From contig LFRV01000079.1 in NCBI GenBank assembly GCA_001512485.1, positions 94,302 through 158,301 on the forward strand: 64,000 nt of DNA, in the 5' to 3' direction. A model generated the notes under the pieces. It was not told the DNA's origin. It saw only the letters and a list, made by a program, of their open reading frames with translations, and searched no databases. This DNA is from Clostridiales bacterium DTU069 (GTDB lineage: Bacteria > Bacillota > Clostridia > DSM-8532). Shown piece by piece: positions 53,194 to 60,976 of the stretch (the stretch's first letter is position 1; each line of letters opens with the position of its first letter). The position numbers and the translations under genes were made by a program.

Positions 53194-55008
53194 TTGAAAA
53201 AGAAATCATTAGTCATTTTCTTGATTTTGATTCCAATTTTGGCTGCTGCCGTTATCTATCTTATAAAAACGCAGGATACTCCCGTATTCAAAGAACAAAC
53301 CGGGGACATTGCCGAATCCGACGGAAGCGGAGAAGAGAGCGTTCCAGAGGTGATGGTTACTCCGACGCCGATTCCCCTTGCGACGATTAAAGAACTGCTG
53401 ACGGAACTGGAAACAGGTATACAGGCCGTAGAAGAAGAAAGAATAATACCGCTGGTAAACGACGAAAGCGCTTTGGGGTATTATTCTAATCTTGTTCTTG
53501 CAAACCGTTATGAAAGAGCGGGCAAAGACGCGTCAACGTATTATCGCACTGCCCTTTCGCTGTATTATACGAAAGATGTACATTTCAGATTCGCATCGCA
53601 CCTTTTCTCAGCCGGCAAAACTGATGAAGCGGAAAACGAATACCTGGAACTTTTGCCGGACGAAGAAGCATTGCAGGCATTGACGGAACTGAATACAAAG
53701 CCGGAAAGAATAGGTGAAGCATACATTAACAAAAAGGAATGGAAAGCGGCTGAAGAAGTATTAAAGCCTGTTGTCGAGAATAATTCCGGTGACGCTCCTG
53801 ATATTATGATTATAAAATACTACGCCCAGGCCCTGGTTGAACAGAATGCGCTGAAACGTGCGCTGCCTTTTTATAAGCAGTTGTACGAACTGGAACCGGA
53901 GAACTCCGGCGTTGCGTGGTGGTACGCGCGGTGTCTTGAGTCGGCAGGGCAGGTAACCTCTGCAGTGAATGTATATTCTTCTATTGGAGAAAGAGGAGCG
54001 TACAGGCGCGGAATTATTCTTCAGAACAGCGGCAAAACGATGGAAGCGGCGGATGTTTTTAGTACAAGCAATGAAGCGGTTTCGCTTTGGCAGGCCGCGC
54101 GTATCTGGGATATTGCGGGAATGTGGGAAGAGGCCGTTAAAACATATGCCCGGGTAGCGGACACAGCCAGCGCCTATCAGGATGACGCGGCATACAGGGC
54201 ATATATTTTATCAAAACGTTTTGGTAATTATGATACGGATAAGCTGTTGGAAGTACTTTCAAATTATCCTGCCTGGATGGTGAGAATCGGAAAAGAACCC
54301 GTATATCCTGAAGTTGATAATGTGGATTATGACAGGCCCGAATATATAAAAAGGGCTGCGCAGTATGAAAGGGAGGGATATACAGATGCTGCGGCAATAG
54401 AAGTGGCAATAGGGTCGAAACAAACCAATCTTGAGGAAAAACTGGCTCTTGGGGACTGGTTCATCGAAAAAGGAGAGTATTATAATTCAATTTTATGGGG
54501 GATAAGATCATTGAATGAAAAACCTACGAGGAGAGGTTATGAGCTTGCCTATCCAAGAGGGTTTGAAGAGCTTGTCCATGAGGTCTCGGAAAAGTACGAG
54601 CTGGAACCGGAGCTTATATGGGCTGTAATTAGAGAAGAAAGCCATTTCAGGCCTGATGCCGTTTCAAGCGCGGGCGCGTTAGGGCTTATGCAGATAATGC
54701 CTCCTACCGGAAAGGATATTGCGGCGCGCCTTGGATTATCAATTACGGAGGATGATCTTTTAAATCCTGAAATAAGTGTAAGGTTCGGTTCATTCTATGT
54801 TAGGTCCATGCTTAACATGTTTGAGGGAGACATCGATAAAGCGCTGGCGGCATATAACGGCGGCGCAGGGAATGTTAAAAAGTGGATGACAAGCAGTATC
54901 GGGACGCTCGATGAGGATTTCCCGACGGCGATTGCTTTTCGTGAGACGCAGGAGTACATTACAAAAGTAAGAAACTCGTATTATATCTATAAATGGCTTT
55001 ATGAGTAA
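53194..55008 (+). CDS. lytic transglycosylase with TPR-like repeats (Slt-type)
   Basis: About 604 residues. N-terminal membrane anchor (SLVIFLILIPILAAAVIYLI), a Ser/Glu/Pro-rich spacer, helical repeats of TPR type (about 95-430; e.g. YYAQALVEQNALKRALPFYKQLYELEPENS), then the SLT domain: AVIREESHFRPDAVSSAGALGLMQIMPPTG with catalytic Glu, and AAYNGGAGNVKKW. Cleaves peptidoglycan outside the membrane. Start is probably TTG at 53194 (AAGGGG ten bases upstream); another TTG is at 53185. Confidence 0.92.
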   Translation: MKKKSLVIFLILIPILAAAVIYLIKTQDTPVFKEQTGDIAESDGSGEESVPEVMVTPTPIPLATIKELLTELETGIQAVEEERIIPLVNDESALGYYSNLVLANRYERAGKDASTYYRTALSLYYTKDVHFRFASHLFSAGKTDEAENEYLELLPDEEALQALTELNTKPERIGEAYINKKEWKAAEEVLKPVVENNSGDAPDIMIIKYYAQALVEQNALKRALPFYKQLYELEPENSGVAWWYARCLESAGQVTSAVNVYSSIGERGAYRRGIILQNSGKTMEAADVFSTSNEAVSLWQAARIWDIAGMWEEAVKTYARVADTASAYQDDAAYRAYILSKRFGNYDTDKLLEVLSNYPAWMVRIGKEPVYPEVDNVDYDRPEYIKRAAQYEREGYTDAAAIEVAIGSKQTNLEEKLALGDWFIEKGEYYNSILWGIRSLNEKPTRRGYELAYPRGFEELVHEVSEKYELEPELIWAVIREESHFRPDAVSSAGALGLMQIMPPTGKDIAARLGLSITEDDLLNPEISVRFGSFYVRSMLNMFEGDIDKALAAYNGGAGNVKKWMTSSIGTLDEDFPTAIAFRETQEYITKVRNSYYIYKWLYE

Positions 55009-55030
55009 TTCTTATGCAGATATTAGTGAA

Positions 55031-55070
55031 CGATTTTTTTATACATATATGTTTAAGAATAAAAAAATCG
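55031..55070 (+). terminator. A+T-rich hairpin after the transglycosylase
   Basis: CGATTTTTTTA and TAAAAAAATCG pair perfectly over 11 bp with an 18-base loop. Weak but correctly placed. Confidence 0.45.
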
Positions 55071-55190
55071 CATTATTTGTACTTTTTTTAAACATATCCA
55101 TTCTATTCACAAGCAAAGAACCCTCTATAATAGTTATTATCGATATATTTATATTGATGAAAATTTAATAATTATTATGGGGGTTTTGTT

Positions 55191-57356
55191 ATGTACAGGA
55201 AGGTTGTTACATTTCTAATTATTTGTGCTTTACTGACTATGTTTTTGCCGGCATATGCGCAGGAAGAGGAAAGACCCGCTCTTGAAAAGCCGGAAAGCTT
55301 TACCTCACGTATCGACGAGTATGGGCATATCGTGCTCCGGCTGAAGCATTCAGACAGGATCATGCAGTTAATAAAGGACGGAGTGGATATCTTATGCGAA
55401 TTTGACTGGAAGATCAATGACGGGCCGTGGCAATTTGATAACAAATGGGATGGTTTTAACGAACAGGGGTTATTCGAATATTATGAGTCCCAGGATGCGT
55501 ACTGGGCTGTCAAAATATTGGGCGACTACCATCATGAGGCGGAAAATGCGTTAGATATATGGGTATATCCCGAAAGCCTTCAGCTTGAAGAATTTGACTT
55601 TCAAAACAATACCTATTACTTCCGCTACCGCTATTTGTATGAATACAGTGTCTATGATGAAGCTGCCGATGTATGGGGTTACCGGGTTGAGGCCTACCCA
55701 TATTCCGATATAGCTGCTATCGGGAAAGATGCAGAGGTCGCATTGCCGGACAGCATCCGGGAATCGGGAACGCTGAGGGGCGAACTGAAAAATCGTGAAG
55801 ACACCGGCCTGCCGTATTTCTACTTTACCTGCAATATACCGGAAAGCATAAAGGAACTGAACAAAAAAACGAAAGTATGGAACGAGATAGACTGGAAAAT
55901 CGGAAATGACAAATGGGCGTCTGAAAAAGGCGAATTACTGGTAATGACAGGTATTCAGGATCTTTGGGATAATATTGATTTTGATCCAATTGATGAAGGC
56001 GGATGGGGTGAGATAGATATTAAAGAAAACACGTACTATTTCCGCATGCGTTTTTGTTTCCAGAAACCGAATGGTTCAATAGTCTATTCACCCTTTTCAA
56101 ATGTGGTTCAGATCGGCGTTGCGGCTTTTTATCAAAAAGCCAGCGAATGGGCGGAAGGGGAACTTAAGGATGCCTATGAAAAAGGCCTTATTCCCGATAT
56201 CCTGATTGGAGCGGATATGACGCAGCCGATTACGCGTGAGGAGTTTGCCGAGCTTGCGGTACGTTTGTGCGAAAAGACAATCGATGAAGATATTTTGCCC
56301 GCGTCTCCGAACCCGTTTACCGACACAACTAATCCGCAGATTTTAAAGGCATACAAGCTCGGGATAACAACCGGTACGTCAAAAACGGCCTTCTCTCCGA
56401 ATCTGCTGATTAACCGTGAGCAGTGCGCCACTATGCTTTACCGCGCGATTAAGGCAATCGCCCCGAATGCGGACTACAGCATCGAAGGTGTTAAAGACTT
56501 CCCCGATCAGAAAGATATATCCGATTGGGCTGTCGAGGGAACGAAATACATGTTTAAACTGGGAATTATAAAGGGAGACAGCAACGGCAATTTCATGCCG
56601 AAGGCCGTAACGACTGCGCAGGAAGCGGCTGGATACGGAATGGCCACGCGTGAGGCGGCAATACTGATGACTGTAAGGACGTTCGACAAGCTGCCTGAAA
56701 TAGAACTGACTACGGTGCAGCCAACCGCGACGCCGACACCGCAGCCTACCGCTGCCCCGACGCCTGCCCCGTCGCAGCCTTCTTCCGGCGGCATGGAACT
56801 GAGCGCACTTGAAGCAAAGAGCAGTAAAATAAACCAGCTTTATTATGAGTGGACGCAGTATGTAGATGGCGAGAAATATAACGAAGGCAAGGTGTGGATG
56901 AAGGGAAGCAAGGTCAAAAAAGAGGATCCGCTCAGTACAGGCGGTGCGATGATATATATATATGACATGGAAAAAGGGTTATGCACTTCATATTCGGTGG
57001 GAGGAGACACAGCCCACCGTTGGGATTACGATCTGAATGATCCCGGCGTTTTGGAAAAACCTACCGGTATCAGATCGTGGTTTATTCCCGAAGATGTGAT
57101 ATACAAACCGGTGGGCACCGAAACTATGAACGGACAGGTGTGTACGGTGCTTGTCGGAGAGTCGGAGGGAATGGAAGTTATCAGGATATGGGTCTCTGAA
57201 GAAACAGGGCTTAAGCTTCGCGAAGATTATGTTTTAGGGCCGGATGCTCCAAGAGCTCTTATTGAATATAATTACATCATAATAGACGACGCCCCGATTG
57301 ACGATTCCGTTTTTGAGATTCCGGCAGGTATGACAATAGAAGAAATGGACTTTTAA
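55191..57356 (+). CDS. secreted SLH-domain protein with LolA-like C-terminal domain
   Basis: 721 residues. Signal peptide (VVTFLIICALLTMFLPAYAQ). Residues about 30-310: two similar modules, each with a (W/F)KIN(D/G)xxW-like stretch and NTYYFR(Y/M)R. Residues about 315-500: S-layer homology repeats (AYEKGLIPDILIGADMTQPITREEFAELAVRL; AYKLGITTGTSKTAFSPNLLINREQCATMLYRA; third weaker). A Pro/Thr linker (TATPTPQPTAAPTPAPSQ) leads to a C-terminal domain (about 540-721) resembling LolA/DUF4412-type folds. SLH repeats in the middle, not at an end, are unusual. Likely wall-attached. Confidence 0.8.
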   Translation: MYRKVVTFLIICALLTMFLPAYAQEEERPALEKPESFTSRIDEYGHIVLRLKHSDRIMQLIKDGVDILCEFDWKINDGPWQFDNKWDGFNEQGLFEYYESQDAYWAVKILGDYHHEAENALDIWVYPESLQLEEFDFQNNTYYFRYRYLYEYSVYDEAADVWGYRVEAYPYSDIAAIGKDAEVALPDSIRESGTLRGELKNREDTGLPYFYFTCNIPESIKELNKKTKVWNEIDWKIGNDKWASEKGELLVMTGIQDLWDNIDFDPIDEGGWGEIDIKENTYYFRMRFCFQKPNGSIVYSPFSNVVQIGVAAFYQKASEWAEGELKDAYEKGLIPDILIGADMTQPITREEFAELAVRLCEKTIDEDILPASPNPFTDTTNPQILKAYKLGITTGTSKTAFSPNLLINREQCATMLYRAIKAIAPNADYSIEGVKDFPDQKDISDWAVEGTKYMFKLGIIKGDSNGNFMPKAVTTAQEAAGYGMATREAAILMTVRTFDKLPEIELTTVQPTATPTPQPTAAPTPAPSQPSSGGMELSALEAKSSKINQLYYEWTQYVDGEKYNEGKVWMKGSKVKKEDPLSTGGAMIYIYDMEKGLCTSYSVGGDTAHRWDYDLNDPGVLEKPTGIRSWFIPEDVIYKPVGTETMNGQVCTVLVGESEGMEVIRIWVSEETGLKLREDYVLGPDAPRALIEYNYIIIDDAPIDDSVFEIPAGMTIEEMDF

Positions 57357-57374
57357 TAAAGAAAGGTCAGCGAA

Positions 57375-57419
57375 GGGGACGTTTTGTCCGAAACCGGGCA
57401 AAATGTCCCCTGTTTTTTT
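57375..57419 (+). terminator. terminator after the SLH gene
   Basis: GGGGAC-GTTTTG with CAAAAT-GTCCCC around a GC-rich inner stem, then TGTTTTTTT. Confidence 0.9.
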
Positions 57420-57448
57420 AAGCGTGGCTGAAGATCAGGGTAAAGACT

Positions 57449-57667
57449 ATGGAAGACAAGACCAAGGTAAAACTAAATATTCCGCTCTCTCTTGTCGATG
57501 TCGGCCTGAGGCTGGGGGCTGCCTATGTCACGGAGTTAAAGGAAGCAGGGCTCGATCAGATTGATATGAAGGAGATTATTGAAGCGGTCAAAAACGGAGC
57601 TGAAGGAAAAATAGTTGATATTGAGGATGAAGAAAGCCAGACAAAGATAGAAGTTTACGCTGAATAG
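57449..57667 (+). CDS. small conserved hypothetical protein
   Basis: 72 residues, MEDKTKVKLNIPLSLVDVGL ... IIEAVKNGAEGKIVDIEDEE. I do not recognise a named family with certainty, though similar short proteins with a GAxGKIVDIED-like end occur in Firmicutes near envelope-stress genes. No membrane segment. AGATCAGGGTAAAG precedes the ATG. Strong terminator follows at 57688. Confidence 0.7.
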   Translation: MEDKTKVKLNIPLSLVDVGLRLGAAYVTELKEAGLDQIDMKEIIEAVKNGAEGKIVDIEDEESQTKIEVYAE

Positions 57668-57687
57668 GGAAGCCGTAGACAACTGTC

Positions 57688-57727
57688 ATTACCCTGATCT
57701 TACTGCCATAGGTCAGGGTAATTTTTT
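57688..57727 (+). terminator. terminator after the 72-residue gene
   Basis: ATTACCCTGA, 15-base loop, TCAGGGTAAT, then TTTTT. Perfect 10-bp stem. Confidence 0.92.
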
Positions 57728-57774
57728 CCCGGTTTAGTGATTAAACCGTGTAACTTTTTTTCTATCCGTGTTGA

Positions 57775-57897
57775 AATGGTGATGGACCTGCTCCTGTATA
57801 TTATATATTTAACAACCTTCCGAAGGAAGAAGTGGAAGAATTCAACAAGAGGTTTCCGGAACTTAAAAGGCTGAATTTCCCGGATCAATGGGATTAA
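57775..57897 (+). pseudogene. possible 3' remnant of a lost gene
   Basis: Forty codons without a start, bounded by TGA at 57772 and TAA at 57895, reading ...YYIFNNLPKEEVEEFNKRF and ending FPDQWD. The charged helical look suggests real coding origin. It has no ATG, GTG or TTG near its front, so it is either a remnant or chance. Confidence 0.3.
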
Positions 57898-57940
57898 ATG
57901 CGGAAACATCCGAAATTATTCAAAAAAGTGAACGAAAAAT

Positions 57941-57978
57941 TTGACAAAATCGTACGATATGGGTATAATAATCGTACG
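57941..57978 (+). promoter_or_regulatory. promoter with paired CGTACG operators
   Basis: -35 TTGACA (57941-57946), 17-base spacer, -10 TATAAT (57964-57969): full consensus. ATCGTACG occurs in the spacer (CGTACG at 57951-57956) and again after the -10 (57973-57978), centres 22 bp apart, on about the same face of the helix. Fits autorepression by the Phd/YefM domain encoded just downstream. Confidence 0.8.
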
Positions 57979-57990
57979 GGGTGATATTCG

Positions 57991-58743
57991 ATGAATGAAA
58001 ATTTTAAAAAAACGATTACTGCAACCGAGCTTAAGGAAAATCTTGGGAAGTATCTGGATTATGCGATTGCAAATCATGAGATAGTAATAACAAAGAACGG
58101 TAAAAAGGCTGCAAGGCTCTCGCCCTACATTACTGATATTGAACGCTATTTGATGATGAAGGAGGAAGCTCATGACTACCAATACGGAGGCAAAAAAGTA
58201 TCTTATGATGAATTCATGGAGATTTATGAAAAAAGCAATTTGAGGATGGAGTTCATAAACGGCGAGATATTCCTTTTGTCGTCACCCGGAACTTACCACC
58301 AGGAAATTTCCGGACGACTTTACTTAATATTTGCCGAATACCTGAAGGGTAAAAAATGCAAGGCGTTTTATGCTCCGTTTGATGTGCATTTTCGGAAGAA
58401 AGGCTTCAAAGAGCCGGATGTTATGCAGCCCGATCTTCTTATTGCCTGTGATCTTGAGAACAATATAAATGAAAAAGGACGCTACATGGGAACGCCCGCC
58501 CTCGTTGTGGAAATCCTGTCCGACGGCACAAGATCAAAGGATATGGTTGAAAAACTGAACACGTATATGCTGTCAGGCGTCAGGGAGTACTGGGTTGTGG
58601 ATCCGAAAAAGAAGATTATTTTGCTGTACGGTTTCAAGGACGAAAAGGTTGACGAATTTCATGATTTCAAGGCGCCTGATATTCTGAAATCATATTATTT
58701 TGAAGGATTGGAAGCCGATCTTGATAGTATCTATGCTCCATAA
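57991..58743 (+). CDS. Phd/YefM antitoxin domain fused to Uma2-type nuclease domain
   Basis: 250 residues in one frame. Residues 1 to about 48: Phd/YefM-like DNA-binding antitoxin fold (ITATELKENLGKYLDYAIANHEIVITKNGKKAARLSPY). Residues about 70-250: Uma2 (DUF820) restriction-endonuclease-like fold, with RMEFINGEIFLLSSPGTYHQ, the acidic EPDVMQPDLLIAC, and VEILSDGTRSKDMVEKLNTYMLSGVREYWVVDPKKK. The PD-(D/E)xK-like core (Asp in QPDLL, Glu in VEIL and later Lys) is intact, so it may cut DNA. No separate toxin gene follows before the IS element. GGGGTGAT precedes the ATG. Confidence 0.82.
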   Translation: MNENFKKTITATELKENLGKYLDYAIANHEIVITKNGKKAARLSPYITDIERYLMMKEEAHDYQYGGKKVSYDEFMEIYEKSNLRMEFINGEIFLLSSPGTYHQEISGRLYLIFAEYLKGKKCKAFYAPFDVHFRKKGFKEPDVMQPDLLIACDLENNINEKGRYMGTPALVVEILSDGTRSKDMVEKLNTYMLSGVREYWVVDPKKKIILLYGFKDEKVDEFHDFKAPDILKSYYFEGLEADLDSIYAP

Positions 58744-59105
58744 GACATTAATGTATTTACATGTAAAGGTATGAAAAACTACGTCAGACCAGTAACTGGA
58801 TTTATAAAATACTTAAAATAATGAATATAAAGGAATAAAATATTTGGTGAATTGAAAAGTTAAAGTCTGGTGGACAAAGTAAAGTCTATTTGCAAGAGTA
58901 ATGTCTATGAAAAAGAAGCAGATAATATGATGCTTTTTCATTAGTGATATGATAAAATCTATGTGACAAGACTTAAAATTGTCACAAGACGAAAAAAAAG
59001 AGCATAGCAAAGCTGAACCTTCTAATTTTACTTCACATGTGATAGACTAAAATCAGGTGGCTGAAACACGTATATGTGGTTTGCAGTGCCAGGTTAATGT
59101 CTTTT

Positions 59106-59173
59106 AAACCCCCGGCCCCTTCTTTCCCCTTCGCCGCTTACGCGGCTTCGGGGCAATAAGGGGCCGGGGGTTT
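59106..59173. terminator. very strong hairpin at the transposase 3' end
   Basis: AAACCCCCGGCCCCTT pairs perfectly with AAGGGGCCGGGGGTTT (59158-59173); inside, CCCC/GGGG and GCCGC/GCGGC extend the stem. Five bases beyond the transposase stop. Likely terminator on both strands and a barrier to read-in from outside. Confidence 0.85.
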
Positions 59174-59177
59174 TAGA

Positions 59178-60425
59178 TCATTTACTGAATATTAGCGATG
59201 GATTCAGGATAACGTCATCTTTTGGTATTTCGTTGATTCCAAGGGTCTGCGCTGCATCGCGTCCAAAATAAAACACAAAGAGTTCGTATGGTGTCTTGCC
59301 ATGCAGCGACTTTCTCGGGGTTGAATTAATGTGCGAGAACATAGTATTTATGCTGTCCTGCGTGAGTTTGTCTAATGGCTTACCATTAGGGATTATGTCC
59401 CGGACATAGTTATGGTTGTTTTCAACATGTGGTTTTTGCACAGATTGCATAGCATCACAATAGAAAATGTTCAGCCGTTGCATTCCATCCACACCTTGTT
59501 CAAACAGGCTGACTTTTTCAAATTCGCTGCCCCGATCGGTGAGCAAGAGAGCGAAGAGTCTCGAGAACAGTTCATTTCCGAGCTTTTCCTGGTAATCATC
59601 CAGAGTCGAAGCCATGCTTTCGCTGACCCTTTCCTTGTGGATACGTCCGACCATAAACTGTATCCCAGGGAACATAAATGTTTGTATGTATGGACCACTC
59701 TGTTGATTATACACGGTATCCATTTCAACAGCAGAAACGTCAGGGTTTTGTTTAATAAAATCAATGTAGTCGCTATACTTATGCCCGTTATAGTTAGCAG
59801 GCTCCTTACGTTTCTTGTATTTTTCCTTGAACTGCTTACGGTTGACTTGCTCTTTCAGTGAAAAATTATCCACTCCGAATTTCTTAAACACTCCGGTTTC
59901 GATATAACGGTACAAGGTTCGCTCAGAGAGCTTCAGTTCAGGGTGGTTCGCCAGGATTTGATACACTGACTGACCCTGCTTGAGCAGTGGCGATATGATT
60001 TCGCCTATGAGATTGCGTTCAGTTTCTTCCAAGTTTATACCTTCTCTGCAAGAGACCAGCTGTTCTCTATACCTGGAATCTGCTCTTGCAGCATGATAGA
60101 AATATTTATCCAAAGGACATTTTGCGCGCTTCTCACAGCCATTGCAAACGCCCGGCAGTCTGTCACGCCTGACACATTTCGGCTCCTCGTATTCCTTACA
60201 TGTCTTTAAGCATCTGCGTATTTTGCAATCCTTACGCTTAGCACAAATTATTGGTCTGTTGTAGGTGTTACGTTGCTTGAATTCTCGATGCCGACTGATC
60301 TCACGGCTGATCCCACAGGGATCCTTTCCTAACAGACGGCCAATTTCAGCCTTGGTGTTGCCCTCTTCAATTGCGGATTGGATAGCTTGACGATCTTGTA
60401 ATGTTAGGTGATGTATTCCTTTCAT
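59178..60425 (-). CDS. IS30 family transposase
   Basis: 415 residues from the ATG at 60425 (GGAGG seven bases upstream). N-terminal helix-turn-helix (HLTLQDRQAIQSAIEEGNTKAEIGRLLGKDPCGISREI), then an unusual Cys-rich insert of about 60 (CKIRRCLKTCKEYEEPKC, CNGCEKRAKC) that may bind zinc, then the DDE domain: EMDTVYN, LLTDRGSEFEKV, and HVENNHNYVRDIIPNGKPLD. Catalytic residues are present, so it looks intact. Confidence 0.92.
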   Translation of the reverse strand: MKGIHHLTLQDRQAIQSAIEEGNTKAEIGRLLGKDPCGISREISRHREFKQRNTYNRPIICAKRKDCKIRRCLKTCKEYEEPKCVRRDRLPGVCNGCEKRAKCPLDKYFYHAARADSRYREQLVSCREGINLEETERNLIGEIISPLLKQGQSVYQILANHPELKLSERTLYRYIETGVFKKFGVDNFSLKEQVNRKQFKEKYKKRKEPANYNGHKYSDYIDFIKQNPDVSAVEMDTVYNQQSGPYIQTFMFPGIQFMVGRIHKERVSESMASTLDDYQEKLGNELFSRLFALLLTDRGSEFEKVSLFEQGVDGMQRLNIFYCDAMQSVQKPHVENNHNYVRDIIPNGKPLDKLTQDSINTMFSHINSTPRKSLHGKTPYELFVFYFGRDAAQTLGINEIPKDDVILNPSLIFSK

Positions 60426-60831
60426 ATAATGCCTCCTTTCCAGCATATATTGGAAATAATAATATCAGAAACTACTAGATACATTGCAGTAAAACAACGT
60501 TAAATTACTTGCCAGAAAGGCAGCATTCATCTCAATACACAAAATTTTTTACACTACCCAACAATTTGACACCGTCATTATTTCTTCAAGGCTTGCACAT
60601 TTCTTTTTTTCGTGCTATTTTTCACTTAGTCGTTTCCATTTGTAGGCCTTTTTCTTTTTTTGCCTACCAAAGGTCTTTCAGGTCTCATTTCTTTCATACT
60701 TAGTTAACAGAGCCAGCACTGCATGTCTATCGTACCATAGACTTTACATAAGCAGAATCGCTAATAATGGTGCAGACATTACTTTGGCAACTATGTGTCA
60801 GACTAATGTCGGGTGAGGCACTATTAAAGAT
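60426..60831. other. IS right end, non-coding
   Basis: About 400 bases between the transposase start and the right inverted repeat. T-rich on the plus strand; contains subterminal transposase-site copies and presumably the transposase promoter. No second gene seen. Confidence 0.5.
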
Positions 60832-60935
60832 AGACTTTAACTTTTCATTTTACGGATGAGCAATAGGGCAAAATACGGTTTGTATTATTTGCTGATAATA
60901 CAAAGATTATTTAATCCAAATGTCAACTGTGCAAT

Positions 60936-60952
60936 ACATGTGATAAACATGT
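60936..60952. promoter_or_regulatory. palindrome upstream of the sugar-binding protein gene
   Basis: ACATGT, GATAA, ACATGT, 25 bases before the start of the solute-binding protein gene. Possible operator for the importer operon. Confidence 0.35.
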
Positions 60953-60976
60953 TAATATTAAAGGAGGTAAATAATC

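Larger units (their letters stand above)
57668..57990. other. gap with terminator, gene remnant and promoter
   Basis: About 320 bases holding a terminator (57688-57727), a short coding-like remnant (57775-57897) and the promoter-operator of the next gene (57941-57978). Confidence 0.6.
58853..60847. mobile_element. complete IS30-family insertion sequence
   Basis: 1995 bp bounded by perfect 16-bp inverted repeats, TGAAAAGTTAAAGTCT (58853-58868) and its inverse (60832-60847). Subterminal copies of GTTAAAGTCT-like motifs follow: left at 58859, 58878 and 58897 (19-bp steps); right, inverted, at 60739, 60774, 60800 and 60832. One transposase on the minus strand. No clear target duplication. The element lies between the Phd-Uma2 gene and a sugar ABC importer. 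Confidence 0.85.

Noticed and set aside
58841..58853. Target-site duplication of the IS30 element
   Set aside because: Flanks GGTGAAT on the left and TTTTACG on the right do not form a convincing direct repeat, so none is claimed.
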